DNA of 64,000 nt from Dokdonella_A sp937902695 (GCA_048498135.1 JBEHYO010000001.1:62001-126000); one strand, 5' to 3'; counted from the first letter of the stretch, positions 17,390 through 26,116 are shown. Numbers and translations: made by a program. The notes: generated by a model not told the origin, from the sequence alone.

Positions 17390-18253
17390 TCACTTGCTTT
17401 CCGAAAGGTAACGCAGGAACTCCGATTTCGAATCGAGCACGAGCACGCCGTTCTGCGTCGTCAGCGAATCGCGATACGCCTCGAGGCTCCTGTAGAACGC
17501 ATAGAACTCGGGATCGCGGCCGTACACGGCGGCATAGATCTCGGCGGCCTTCGCGTCGCCCTCGCCGCGCGTCTTCGCGGCATCGCGGTAAGCCTCGGCC
17601 TTCAGCACCTGCGCCTGGCGATCCGCGTTCGACTTGATGCGGAGCGCCGCCTCGTTGCCCTCGGCGCGAAGCGCGTCGGCCACCTGCTTGCGCTCCGAGC
17701 GCATGCGCTCGTAGACCGAACGCAAGACGAGGCTCTCGTCGGGGAGATCGATGCGCTTGATGCGCACGTCGACGATCTGGATGCCGAGATTCTCGGCGTC
17801 CTTGTTGGCGGCCTGCAGCAGCGCCTGCGTCAGGTCCGAGCGCGCGCTCGAGACGACCTCCTGCAGCGTTCGCGAATTGATCGCGGTGCGAAGGCCGTTC
17901 TTGACGATCGGCGTGAGGCGTTGCTGCGCGCGCGTTTCGTCGCCGCCGACCGACGTGTAGTACGTCGACGGATCCGAGATGCGCCACTTGACGAAGAAAT
18001 CGACGCTGACGTCCTTGCGCTCCGACGTCTGCCAGCGCTCCGGCGCCGATTCGAGCGTCAGGATGCGCCGGTCGAAACGCAGCACCTGCTGCAGCGGCGT
18101 CGGCAGCTTGAAGTGGAGTCCCGGCTTGACGCCGGTTTCGACGATGCGGCCGAACTGCACGAGGATCGCGCTCTGGCCTTCGTTGACGATGTAGCCGCAC
18201 GTGCTCGCGAGCAGCACGATCAGCACGGCGATGACTGCGCTGGCGGCGCGCAT
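17390..18253 (-). CDS. hflC: Protease modulator HflC
   Basis: This 287-aa SPFH-family membrane protein pairs with HflK to form the cage around FtsH in the inner membrane and modulates its proteolysis. It has an N-terminal membrane anchor (residues ~3–20), then the SPFH/band-7 domain ('SAILVQFGRIVETGVKPGLHFKLP'), a long coiled-coil helix ('YERMRSERKQVADALRAEG', 'ADRQAQVLKAEAYRDAAKTRG') and the C-terminal 'FLRYLSESK'. The start overlaps the hflK stop by one base (TGATG), indicating coupling. A longer upstream open frame is an overlap with hflK in another frame. Confidence 0.96.
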   Translation of the reverse strand: MRAASAVIAVLIVLLASTCGYIVNEGQSAILVQFGRIVETGVKPGLHFKLPTPLQQVLRFDRRILTLESAPERWQTSERKDVSVDFFVKWRISDPSTYYTSVGGDETRAQQRLTPIVKNGLRTAINSRTLQEVVSSARSDLTQALLQAANKDAENLGIQIVDVRIKRIDLPDESLVLRSVYERMRSERKQVADALRAEGNEAALRIKSNADRQAQVLKAEAYRDAAKTRGEGDAKAAEIYAAVYGRDPEFYAFYRSLEAYRDSLTTQNGVLVLDSKSEFLRYLSESK

Positions 18254-19395
18254 CAGCGGCCTCCCTTGCCGGCGGCATCCGGCGTCACGACGGCCGGCGC
18301 GACGGCTTCGACGGTCGGCGCGTTCCTGCCCGCGTCGATGGGCAGATAAAGGAGGTTCTTGCCGCCCGAGAGATCGATGACCTTGCTGCTCTCGGCGAGC
18401 ACTTTCTGCATCGTCTCGATGTAGAGGCGCTTGCGCGTGACTTCCGGCGCGGCCTTGTATTCGGATTCGATCAGGCTGAAGCGCTGCGCGTCGCCTTCGG
18501 CGGTCGCGATGCGCTCGGCCTTGTAGCCTTCGGCTTCGGCGAGGATGCGCGCCGCGTCGCCGCGCGCGTTCGGGATGACGCTCTTCGCGTAGGCGTCGGC
18601 TTCGTTGCTGCGCCGCTGGCGATCCTCGCGCGCGCTGATCGCGTCGTCGAACGCTTCCTTGACCTCTTGCGGCGGACGCACGTTCTGGAAGTTGAGCTGC
18701 TGCACGATCAGGCCCGTGTCGTAGCGGTTGAGCGTCGCCTGCAGCACCTTCTGCGCCGCGCCGGCGAGCTCGGCGCTCGGGTTCGGCGGCGGCGGCGAGA
18801 CATCCTGCGGAGCGGCGGGCGCCGTGCCGCTGTCCTTGGCCGTTTCGGCCTGCGCCGGCGCCTGCTGCTGGTCGGGCATGATCGACGAGAGCCCGCTCGC
18901 GCCGATGACTTCGCGCACGGCGCTCTCGGCGGCCTGCTTGATCGTCTCGTCGGGATCGCGAACGCTGAAAAGATATTGCTGCGGATCGGCGACCGTGTAT
19001 TGCACGTTGAAATCGACGAGGACGATGTTCTCGTCCTTGGTCAGCACGCGCACCTGATCCGATGTCTGTCCGACGTTCTTCGCGTTGACCTTGAGCACGG
19101 TCTCGATCGGACGCGGCCACTTGAGGTTGAAGCCCGGCGCCATCGTGCGCGCGTACTGGCCGAAGCGGAGCACGACGCCCGACTCGTTCGCCTTGATGAC
19201 GGCGCTCGAATCCCATGCGATCCAGACCAGCGCGATCGCGACGATGGCGACACCGGGACCGCCGCCGCCGCTGAAGAGGCGGTTGAAGAAGCTGCCGATG
19301 CGCTTGAGGAGCGCGTCGAAATCGGGCGATGGACCGCCGCCCGAGTCCTTCCATGGGTCGCGCTGTTTGCCGCTACCGGGTTCGTTCCAGGCCAT
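18253..19395 (-). CDS. hflK: FtsH protease activity modulator HflK
   Basis: This 380-aa partner of HflC begins with the typical 'MAWNEPG' and a Gly-rich cytoplasmic segment. One membrane helix (about 48–64) and an SPFH domain follow. A notable feature is a low-complexity Ala/Pro/Gln insertion of about 40 residues (near 171–213, 'DQQQAPAQAETAKDSG' and 'PPPPNPS') between the SPFH core and 'YDTGLIVQQLNFQNVRPP', where E. coli HflK has a short linker. The coiled coil and a Thr/Ala/Val-rich C-terminus complete the protein. It is the first gene of the hflK–hflC–DUF2065–purA group, 170 bp after hflX. Confidence 0.96.
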   Translation of the reverse strand: MAWNEPGSGKQRDPWKDSGGGPSPDFDALLKRIGSFFNRLFSGGGGPGVAIVAIALVWIAWDSSAVIKANESGVVLRFGQYARTMAPGFNLKWPRPIETVLKVNAKNVGQTSDQVRVLTKDENIVLVDFNVQYTVADPQQYLFSVRDPDETIKQAAESAVREVIGASGLSSIMPDQQQAPAQAETAKDSGTAPAAPQDVSPPPPNPSAELAGAAQKVLQATLNRYDTGLIVQQLNFQNVRPPQEVKEAFDDAISAREDRQRRSNEADAYAKSVIPNARGDAARILAEAEGYKAERIATAEGDAQRFSLIESEYKAAPEVTRKRLYIETMQKVLAESSKVIDLSGGKNLLYLPIDAGRNAPTVEAVAPAVVTPDAAGKGGR

Positions 19396-19565
19396 TCCTC
19401 GTGTCCTCGTTGCCGGCGGCGCCGCAACGTCCAGAGCGCTTCTTCGACACTGCGGCTCTTCGTTGAGACCGCGGCCATGGATGGTCGCATCCGGACGTCA
19501 TCTTGATTGACCGCACCAAGCGGTGAAGTGCGGCCCTGAAGAAGCGATCAGGGACGATCGCACGA

Positions 19566-20885
19566 CTAATTGTAGGTAGGGGGTGTAGAGGGGGCAAGCA
19601 ACCGGCGGCGCAGCCAGTCTCCATCGCCATCCGGGAGGCCGTACAGGGGCTCGACGAGCGCGCGCGGCGCGTCGATGCGGATGCGCCAGCCCGAATCCTC
19701 GGGCTCTTCCTCGGCGACGATGCCTTGCGCGTGCAGCCGCGCGCGCAGGCGGCCCGACGACGATGGCACGTGCAGCTCGGTGCGAACGCGCTCGGCGCCG
19801 AGCTTGTGCTCGATCGCCGCCTTGAGCCCGTCGAGCCCGGCGCCGGTGACGGCCGAAAGCCACGCACGCGGCGTCCGGCCGCCGTCGATGCTGTCCAGGC
19901 GCGGCAGCGCGTCCGGCATCCGATCGATCTTGTTGAAGACGAGCACCTGCGGCAGATCGCCGGCGCCGATCTCGCGCAGCACCGTATCGACGTCGGCCAT
20001 GCGATCGTCGCGCTCGGGATCGGACGCGTCGACGACGTGCAGCAAGAGGTCCGCGTCGCGCGCTTCCGAAAGCGTCGAGCGGAACGCGGCGACGAGATCG
20101 TGCGGCAGGTCGCGGATGAATCCCACCGTGTCGGCGAGCACGACCGGGCCCGAGGCGAGCCCTTCGAGCCGGCGCACGGTCGGATCGAGCGTCGCGAAGA
20201 GCTGGTTCGCCGCGTAGACCGCCGAACCGGTCAGCGCGTTGAACAGCGTCGACTTGCCCGCGTTCGTGTAGCCGACGAGCGCGACCACCGGCACCGCGTT
20301 GCGCTGGCGCGCGCGGCGCGCCTGGTTGCGCTGCACCTCGACCTTGTCGAGCCGCTTCTTCAAAGCCTTCATGCGCTCGCCGATGATGCGGCGATCGAGC
20401 TCGAGCTGCGTCTCGCCCGGGCCGCGCAGGCCGATGGAGCCGCCGCGCTGGCGCTCGAGATGCGTCCAGCCGCGCACGAGGCGCGTGGACATGTGCTTCA
20501 ACTGCGCGAGCTCGACCTGCAGCTTGCCTTCGTGCGAGCGCGCGCGCTGCGCGAAGATGTCGAGGATCAGCCCGGTGCGATCGACGACGCGGCACTCGGT
20601 GAGCTTTTCGAGATTTCGTTCCTGCACGGGCGAGAGCGTGCGATTGACGAGGATCAGGTCGGCGTCGAGCGCCTTCCTCTGCTCGGCGAGCTCCTCGGCC
20701 TTGCCGGTGCCGACGAAATAGCGCGGGTTCGGCTTCTCGACGCGTGCCGTCAGCTGCCCGACGACGCTCGCGCCGGCCGAGCGCGCAAGCTCGCCGAACT
20801 CATCGAGAGCGGCGGGGTCGGCACGGCCCGGCTCCTGCGGCTGCAGCAGCAGCGCGCGTTCGCCTTTTCTGGATCGTTCGAACAG
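19566..20885 (-). CDS. hflX: Ribosome-associated GTPase HflX (non-AUG start)
   Basis: HflX is a GTPase that splits stalled 70S ribosomes. Counted from the proposed CTG start the product is 439 aa, close to the usual length. The N-terminal HflX domain is present ('LLQPQEPG', 'VEKPNPRYFVGTGKAEELAE', 'LSPVQERNLEKL'), then 'GLRGPGETQLELDRR', the G1 loop 'GYTNAGKST' (~205–213), the G3 region 'DTVGFIRDLPHDLVAAF' and G4 'NKID'. No ATG, GTG or TTG occurs in frame between the hfq stop (20894–20892) and the GTG at residue 87, so conserved sequence begins before any standard start. CTG at 20885, just before 'FERSRKGE', gives the family's normal N-terminus. ATC at 20891 is an alternative. Coupled re-initiation after hfq is likely. 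Confidence 0.93.
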   Translation of the reverse strand: MFERSRKGERALLLQPQEPGRADPAALDEFGELARSAGASVVGQLTARVEKPNPRYFVGTGKAEELAEQRKALDADLILVNRTLSPVQERNLEKLTECRVVDRTGLILDIFAQRARSHEGKLQVELAQLKHMSTRLVRGWTHLERQRGGSIGLRGPGETQLELDRRIIGERMKALKKRLDKVEVQRNQARRARQRNAVPVVALVGYTNAGKSTLFNALTGSAVYAANQLFATLDPTVRRLEGLASGPVVLADTVGFIRDLPHDLVAAFRSTLSEARDADLLLHVVDASDPERDDRMADVDTVLREIGAGDLPQVLVFNKIDRMPDALPRLDSIDGGRTPRAWLSAVTGAGLDGLKAAIEHKLGAERVRTELHVPSSSGRLRARLHAQGIVAEEEPEDSGWRIRIDAPRALVEPLYGLPDGDGDWLRRRLLAPSTPPTYN

Positions 20886-20891
20886 CGGGAT

Positions 20892-21164
20892 TTACTCGTG
20901 ATGCTCGCCCGCATCGGCCGACGCCGGCGCTGTGCCCGTGACGCCTTCGGCGCCGACACGGACATTGCGGGTCGGCACCACGGTCGATATGGCGTGCTTG
21001 TAGACCATCTGGCTGACGGTATTGCGCAACAGCACGACGAACTGGTCGAACGACTCGACCGTGCCCTGCAGTTTGATGCCGTTGACGAGGTAGATCGATA
21101 CCGGCACCCGCTCCCGCCGCAACGCATTCAGAAAAGGATCCTGCAATGACTGCCCCTTGGCCAT
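20892..21164 (-). CDS. hfq: RNA chaperone Hfq
   Basis: This 90-aa Sm-like protein forms hexamers that pair small RNAs with mRNAs. The Sm1 region 'VSIYLVNGIKLQGTVESFDQ' and the Sm2 motif with YKH (residues 55–57, 'MVYKHAISTVVP') are intact, as is the proximal-face 'GQSLQDPFLNALRRERVPV'. The ATG at 21164 has GGAG 9 nt upstream; the longer frame is not coding. The C-terminal tail is short and ends 'GEHHE'. It lies in miaA–hfq–hflX order as in E. coli. Its TAA stop is in the same frame as hflX and only two codons before the proposed hflX start. Confidence 0.97.
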   Translation of the reverse strand: MAKGQSLQDPFLNALRRERVPVSIYLVNGIKLQGTVESFDQFVVLLRNTVSQMVYKHAISTVVPTRNVRVGAEGVTGTAPASADAGEHHE

Positions 21165-21321
21165 GGTCTTCTTCTCCACCAGCAAATCCCCGAACCGGCA
21201 AAAAACGGCGCGGCGCAAGCTGCGCCCGGTCGCCCCGGTTCAACCGTGTACGTGAATCCGTGGAATCATCTTAACGATTTGTTCCGGCAAATAAAATGCC
21301 GTACGCCACGGATTCGTCATC

Positions 21322-22272
21322 TCACCGGACGGACGCGAGGAATGCGCCGACCGCCGCGTCGACGCCATGCGCGGCGACCGCCTCGTCGGGATCGAACCAG
21401 CGCGCGTCGAGCTCGGCGCGAAGCCACGTGACCTGGCGCTTGGCGAGCTGCCGGGTCGCGAAGATCGCGCGTTCCCGGAACGTGGGGGCATCCGTCGCGC
21501 CCTCAAGATGCTCCCAGGCCTGGCGGTAGCCGACGGCGCGGAGCGCCGGGAGGTCCGGAGCGAGATCGCCGCGCCGGCGCAGCGCGCGTACTTCGTCGAG
21601 GAACCCCGCGGCGAGCATCGCGTCGAAACGCGCGGCAATGCGCTGATGCAGCGCTCCGCGATCGCGCGGCACGAGCGCGAGCTTGAGGATCCGCCACGGC
21701 GGACGCTCGGGCGGGCCGCCGGTGAGCGCGGACATCGGCCGGCCGGCGAGCTCGATGATCTCGAGCGCGCGCTGGATGCGCTGCGCATCGCCGCGGCGGA
21801 TGCGTTCGGCCGACGCCGCATCGAGCGATCGCAGCCGCTCGTGCAGCGCGGGCCAGCCGATCTTCGCGGCCTCGTCGGCGATGCGCCGACGCACCGCGGG
21901 ATCGGCCTCGGGCAGCGCGGAAAGTCCCTGCGCGAGCGCGCGGAAGTAGAGCCCGGTGCCGCCCGCGAGCAGCGGCACGCGCCCTTCGCCCGCGATGGCT
22001 TCCATCGCGGCGAGCGCATCGCTGCGGAACTCGGCGGCCGAGTACGGTTGCGACGGATCGCGAATGTCGATCAGCCGGTGCGGATGGCGCGCGAGCGTCG
22101 CCGCGTCGGGCTTCGCCGCGCCGATGTCGAGCCCGCGATAGACCAGCGCCGAATCGACGCTGACCAGCCCGAGCGGAAACCGCTCGGCGAGCGCGCAAGC
22201 GAGCGCGGTCTTGCCGGTCGCCGTGGCGCCCATGAGGAAGATGGCAAGCGGGCGCGCGTCGGCCTTATGCAT
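21322..22272 (-). CDS. miaA: tRNA dimethylallyltransferase MiaA
   Basis: This 316-aa enzyme transfers a dimethylallyl group to A37 of tRNAs reading UNN codons, improving decoding fidelity. The P-loop GATATGKT is at 15–22. 'SVDSALVYRGLDIGAAKPD', 'LIDIRDPSQPYSAAEFRSDA', 'PLLAGGTGLYFRAL' and 'DAQRIQRALEI' are family motifs, as is 'QLAKRQVTWLRAE' near the C-terminus. It heads the miaA–hfq–hflX group; 157 bp separate it from hfq, enough for an hfq-specific promoter, though none is obvious. The divergent neighbour is tdh. Confidence 0.96.
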   Translation of the reverse strand: MHKADARPLAIFLMGATATGKTALACALAERFPLGLVSVDSALVYRGLDIGAAKPDAATLARHPHRLIDIRDPSQPYSAAEFRSDALAAMEAIAGEGRVPLLAGGTGLYFRALAQGLSALPEADPAVRRRIADEAAKIGWPALHERLRSLDAASAERIRRGDAQRIQRALEIIELAGRPMSALTGGPPERPPWRILKLALVPRDRGALHQRIAARFDAMLAAGFLDEVRALRRRGDLAPDLPALRAVGYRQAWEHLEGATDAPTFRERAIFATRQLAKRQVTWLRAELDARWFDPDEAVAAHGVDAAVGAFLASVR

Positions 22273-22351
22273 CGCGGGAGTTTAGGGCCTCATGCGTGGC
22301 CCATATGTTCGCAGCCCCTATAATCCGCCACCCCGCAAGGATTCTCCGCAC

Positions 22352-23389
22352 ATGGCCACCGCAACGATGAAGGCGCTCGTCAAGCGCGACGCCGCGCCCG
22401 GCATCTGGATGGAGCAGGTGCCGGTCCCCGAGATCGGCCCGAACGACGTCCTGATCAAGCTCGAGAAGACCGCGATCTGCGGCACTGACCTGCACATCTA
22501 CAAATGGGACGAGTGGTCGCGGCGCACGATCAAGCCGGGCCTCGTGATCGGCCACGAGTTCGTCGGCCGCATCGTCGACATGGGCGCGGGCGTGCGCGGC
22601 TACACGGTCGGCCAGCGCGTGTCGGCGGAGGGCCATGTCGTCTGCGGCGTCTGCCGCAACTGCCGCGCCGGCAAGCAGCACCTCTGCCCGAACACGGTCG
22701 GCATCGGCGTGACGCGCAACGGCGCGTTCGCCGAATACGTCGCCGTGCCGTCCTCGAACCTCTGGCCGATCCCGGATCAGATCCCGAGCGAGCTCGCCGC
22801 GTTCTTCGATCCGTACGGCAACGCGGCGCACTGCGCGCTCGAGTTCGATCTCATCGGCGAAGACGTCCTCATCACCGGCGCGGGCCCAATCGGCATCATC
22901 GCAGCCGGCATCGCCAAGCACGTCGGCGCGCGCAACGTCGTCGTCACCGACGTCAACGATTATCGCCTCAAGCTCGCCGCCGACATGGGCGCGACGCGCG
23001 TCGTCAACGTATCCAAGCAGTCGCTCAAGGATGTCGTCAAGGATCTCCACATGGAAGGCTTCGACGTCGGCCTCGAGATGAGCGGCAATCCGCGCGCGTT
23101 CAACGACATGCTCGACTGCATGTACCACGGCGGCAAGATCGCGCTGCTCGGCCTCCTGCCCAAGGGCGCCGGCATCGACTGGGACAAGGTCATCTTCAAG
23201 GGCCTCACGCTGCAAGGCATCTACGGCCGGCGCATGTACGAGACCTGGTACAAGATGACGCAGATGGTGCTCACCGGCTTCCCGCTCGGCAAGGTGCTGA
23301 CGCACCAGATCCACATCGACGACTTCCAGAAAGGCTTCGACCTCATGGATTCGGGCAATTGCGGCAAGGTCGTCTGTTCGTGGAACTAG
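22352..23389 (+). CDS. tdh: L-threonine 3-dehydrogenase
   Basis: This 345-aa NAD-dependent medium-chain alcohol dehydrogenase oxidises threonine to 2-amino-3-ketobutyrate. Catalytic zinc ligands C43 and H68/E69 ('GHEF') and structural zinc cysteines C98, C101, C104 and C112 are all present. The Rossmann motif GAGPIG is at 176–181. 'ICGTDLHIYKWDEW' and 'GIYGRRMYETWYKM' are specific to the Tdh subfamily. The ATG with AAGGA 11 nt upstream is used; another in-frame ATG five codons later matches the E. coli N-terminus more closely. The usual partner kbl (2-amino-3-ketobutyrate CoA ligase) is not adjacent. Confidence 0.95.
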   Translation: MATATMKALVKRDAAPGIWMEQVPVPEIGPNDVLIKLEKTAICGTDLHIYKWDEWSRRTIKPGLVIGHEFVGRIVDMGAGVRGYTVGQRVSAEGHVVCGVCRNCRAGKQHLCPNTVGIGVTRNGAFAEYVAVPSSNLWPIPDQIPSELAAFFDPYGNAAHCALEFDLIGEDVLITGAGPIGIIAAGIAKHVGARNVVVTDVNDYRLKLAADMGATRVVNVSKQSLKDVVKDLHMEGFDVGLEMSGNPRAFNDMLDCMYHGGKIALLGLLPKGAGIDWDKVIFKGLTLQGIYGRRMYETWYKMTQMVLTGFPLGKVLTHQIHIDDFQKGFDLMDSGNCGKVVCSWN

Positions 23390-23449
23390 GCTGCGACGGC
23401 GCCGGCGATTCCGCCCGCGCCGCGACGCCCTGAGCTCCGGGACGCATCG

Positions 23450-24793
23450 ATGTCCGACCGTCGCATCCGCGACCTGATCGAAAACGCGCTCGCCGAGCTC
23501 GCGGGCGGCGCGATCGTCGTCGCGCACAGCGGCGGGCTCGACTCGACGGTGCTCCTGCACGCGCTGGCGCAGTCGCAGCTGGCGCGCGAGCGCGGCCTGC
23601 GCGCCGTGCATGTCGATCATCGCCTGCAGAGCGACAGCGCGATGTGGGCGCGCCACTGCGAAGCGTTCGCCGTGCAGCTCGGCGTGCCGATCGAGATGCT
23701 GCGGGCCGACGTCGGGCGCGCGCCCGGGCTCGGCCTCGAGGCGACGGCGCGCCGCGCGCGCTACGGCGCGATCGAGAGGACGCTCGCCGACGGCGAAATC
23801 CTCGCGCTCGCGCACCATCGCGACGATCAGGCCGAGACGGTCCTGCTGAAACTCCTGCGCGGCGCCGGCCCCGAAGGTCTCGGCGCGATGCGCACGCTGC
23901 GCCGCCTCGGCCGCGGCTTCGCGTGGCGTCCGCTGCTGGCATTGCCGCGCGCGGCACTGCGCAACTACGCCGATCGCCACAAGCTCACGTGGATCGAGGA
24001 TCCGAGCAACGCGGACGTATCGCTCGATCGCAATTTCCTGCGCATCGAGGTCCTGCCGCGCATCACGCGGCGCTGGCCCGAAGCCGAGACCAGCATCGCG
24101 CAGAGCGCGACATGGGCGCGCGCGGCCGCCGATTTCATCGACGAGGAAGCCGAGCGCGCGCTCGCGTCGGTGCAGGGTCTCGACCCCGCGACGATGCGCT
24201 TTCGCGAATGGCTCGCGCTCCACGACGCGCTGCGCGATCCGGTGCTGCGGCGCTGGCTTCGCTCGATCGCGCTGCCGGAGCCGACGCAGTTCCAGGTCGC
24301 CGAGCTGGTGCGCCAGCTCGCCGAAGCGGGCGAGGATCGCCAGCCCTGCGTGCGCTGGCCCGGCGTCGAGGTGCGGCGCTATCGCGATCTTCTCTATGCG
24401 CTCGCGCCGCTGCAGTTGCCGCCGCTCGACTGGACGGACAGCTTCACCGGCGAGCCGCTCGCGCTGCCGGCCGACATCGGCCTCCTGAAGCTCGTACCGC
24501 TCGAAGCGCACGCACCGCAGCCGCGCCTCGCAGAAATCGCGCACGTGCGCTTCCGGCGCGGCGGCGAGAGCCTCAGGCTCGAAGGTGGCGCGCATACGCG
24601 CGAGCTCCGCGATCTCCTCCAGGAAGCGGGCATCCCGCCCTGGCAGCGCAGCCGCCTGCCGCTCGTCTTCGACGGCGACGGCGCACTGCTCGCGGTGGCC
24701 GATCTTTGGATCAGCGAGGCGGGTGCGGCACGCCTCGCGCGCGCAAAAGGCCGGCTCGAATGGTCGGCACGGATCGGTCCCGACGCCCATTGA
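23450..24793 (+). CDS. tilS: tRNA(Ile)-lysidine synthase TilS
   Basis: This 447-aa enzyme attaches lysine to C34 of tRNA-Ile(CAU), switching it to read AUA, with ATP as cofactor. The N-type ATP-pyrophosphatase loop SGGLDS is at 27–32. 'HVDHRLQSDSAMWARHCEAF', 'LALAHHRDDQAETVLLKLLRG' and 'EDPSNADVSLDRNFLRIEVLP' are diagnostic. The C-terminal substrate-binding domain ('RFRRGGESLRLEGGAHTRELRDLLQEAG…PPWQRSRLPLV') is complete. It lies 60 bp after tdh and 80 bp before xseB on the same strand. Confidence 0.96.
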   Translation: MSDRRIRDLIENALAELAGGAIVVAHSGGLDSTVLLHALAQSQLARERGLRAVHVDHRLQSDSAMWARHCEAFAVQLGVPIEMLRADVGRAPGLGLEATARRARYGAIERTLADGEILALAHHRDDQAETVLLKLLRGAGPEGLGAMRTLRRLGRGFAWRPLLALPRAALRNYADRHKLTWIEDPSNADVSLDRNFLRIEVLPRITRRWPEAETSIAQSATWARAAADFIDEEAERALASVQGLDPATMRFREWLALHDALRDPVLRRWLRSIALPEPTQFQVAELVRQLAEAGEDRQPCVRWPGVEVRRYRDLLYALAPLQLPPLDWTDSFTGEPLALPADIGLLKLVPLEAHAPQPRLAEIAHVRFRRGGESLRLEGGAHTRELRDLLQEAGIPPWQRSRLPLVFDGDGALLAVADLWISEAGAARLARAKGRLEWSARIGPDAH

Positions 24794-24873
24794 CGAGGCG
24801 GAGGACGCGGCGATCGACCGGGCCATCGACAGAGCGATTGATCTCGCAACCTCGCTGCGTTAGCGTGCGCGCC

Positions 24874-25119
24874 ATGGCGGCCGCCGAGACATCCCAGATT
24901 GCCGATTTCGAGAAGTCGCTCGACGAGCTCGAGCAGCTCGTCTCGCGCATGGAGCAGGGTGAGCTCAGCCTCGATGATTCGCTGAAGTCGTTCGAGCGCG
25001 GCATTGCGCTCTATCGCAACTGCCAGAGCGCGCTCGAGCAGGCCGAGCTTCGCGTCAAGCAACTGCTCGATCCATCGGCGCCGGAAAGCGCGGTTCCTTT
25101 CAATCCGGACACGCCCTGA
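24874..25119 (+). CDS. xseB: Exodeoxyribonuclease VII small subunit
   Basis: An 81-aa helical protein that binds the XseA large subunit to form exonuclease VII, which degrades single-stranded DNA. 'FEKSLDELEQLVSRMEQGEL', then 'LDDSLKSFERGIALYRNC' is the conserved core. It is followed by ispA after a repeat element, the xseB–ispA order found widely in gammaproteobacteria. The frame is open far upstream inside tilS, but the family start is the ATG used here. xseA is not in the window. Confidence 0.95.
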   Translation: MAAAETSQIADFEKSLDELEQLVSRMEQGELSLDDSLKSFERGIALYRNCQSALEQAELRVKQLLDPSAPESAVPFNPDTP

Positions 25120-25133
25120 GCATTCTGGTTGCC

Positions 25134-25213
25134 GTCATTCCCGCGAAGGCGGGAATCCATTTTTCTTTCCCGCGCGATCACCGAAAGTGGATTTCCGCTT
25201 CTGCGGGAATGAC
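25134..25213. repeat. Paired palindromic element (GTCATTCCCGC family), copy A
   Basis: An 80-bp element sits between xseB and ispA. Two inverted arms each carry GTCATTCCCGC…GCGGGAATCCA, itself a hairpin, facing one another around a ~26-bp centre. It ends 6 bp before the ispA ATG, so it is in the leader of ispA. Copies of near-identical length lie at 28717–28795 and 34322–34400. Confidence 0.85.
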
Positions 25214-25219
25214 GAAGCG

Positions 25220-26116
25220 ATGGGCGTGACCGAGCTTCCGAACGAACTTCTCGACCTTTCCGCGCGCGCAGACGCCGTGCTCGCGCGCGTGCTGCCGCCC
25301 GAGGACCAGCCGCCCGCCGAGCTCCATCGCGCGATGCGCTACGCCGTGCTCGGCGGCGGCAAGCGGCTGCGTCCCCTGCTCGTCTACGCGACCGGGACGA
25401 CCTTCGGCGCGCCGCCCGAAACGCTCGATGCAGCGGCCGCCGCCGTCGAGATCATCCATGCGTACTCGCTCGTGCACGACGATCTGCCGGCGATGGACGA
25501 CGACAGTCTCCGTCGCGGCCGCGCGACCTGCCATGTCGTGTTCGGCGAAGCGATGGCGATCCTCGCCGGCGACGCGCTGCAGGCGCTCGCGTTCGACGTG
25601 CTCGCGCACGATCCGACGCGCGATGATCCCGCGACGCACGTCGAGATGCTGCGCGTGCTCGCCGTCGCGTGCGGGTCGCACGGCATGGCCGGCGGACAGG
25701 CGTTCGATCTCGCCGCCATCGGCCGCACGCTCTCGCCGGCCGACCTCGAACGCATGCACGTGCACAAGACCGGCGCGCTGATCCGCGCGTCGGTGCGCCT
25801 CGGCGCGCTCGCGGCGGGCGTTCGCGATGCGCCGACGCTCGATGCGCTCGAGCGCTACGGCCATGCGATCGGGCTTGCGTTCCAGATCCGCGACGACCTG
25901 CTCGACATAGAAGGCGGCACCGAGCAGCTCGGCAAGACGGCCGGCAAGGACGCGGCGGCCGACAAGCCGACCTATCCGTCCGTTTTCGGCGTCGCCGGCT
26001 CGCGCACCGAGCTCGCCCGGCTCGCGGCCGATGCGCTCCATGCCATCGAGCCGCTCGGCGCGTCGGCGGCGCCGCTGGCCGCGCTCGCGCGGTTCGTCGT
26101 CGAGCGGCAAAGCTGA
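25220..26116 (+). CDS. ispA: (2E,6E)-farnesyl diphosphate synthase
   Basis: This 298-aa prenyltransferase condenses IPP with DMAPP/GPP to make farnesyl diphosphate for undecaprenyl, quinone and other isoprenoid pathways. The first Asp-rich motif DDLPAMD is at 87–93 and the second, DDLLD, at 225–229. 'GGGKRLRPLL' binds IPP, and 'MAGGQAFDL' and 'HVHKTGALI' match bacterial FPP synthases. The ATG follows the palindromic element by 6 bp and has only a weak GAAG ribosome-binding site, so translation may be influenced by the hairpin. dxs, which often follows, is not here; a convergent DUF4870 gene comes next. Confidence 0.95.
   Translation: MGVTELPNELLDLSARADAVLARVLPPEDQPPAELHRAMRYAVLGGGKRLRPLLVYATGTTFGAPPETLDAAAAAVEIIHAYSLVHDDLPAMDDDSLRRGRATCHVVFGEAMAILAGDALQALAFDVLAHDPTRDDPATHVEMLRVLAVACGSHGMAGGQAFDLAAIGRTLSPADLERMHVHKTGALIRASVRLGALAAGVRDAPTLDALERYGHAIGLAFQIRDDLLDIEGGTEQLGKTAGKDAAADKPTYPSVFGVAGSRTELARLAADALHAIEPLGASAAPLAALARFVVERQS

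Noticed and set aside
20888..21164. A true Hfq–HflX fusion protein
   Set aside because: A TAA stop separates the two; read-through is possible but unproven, so two genes are annotated and the issue is listed as a finding.
22265..24826. 853-codon open frame on the minus strand opposite tdh and tilS
   Set aside because: Arg/Ala/Glu-rich shadow composition typical of antisense frames in GC-rich DNA; the plus-strand tdh and tilS have clear family motifs.
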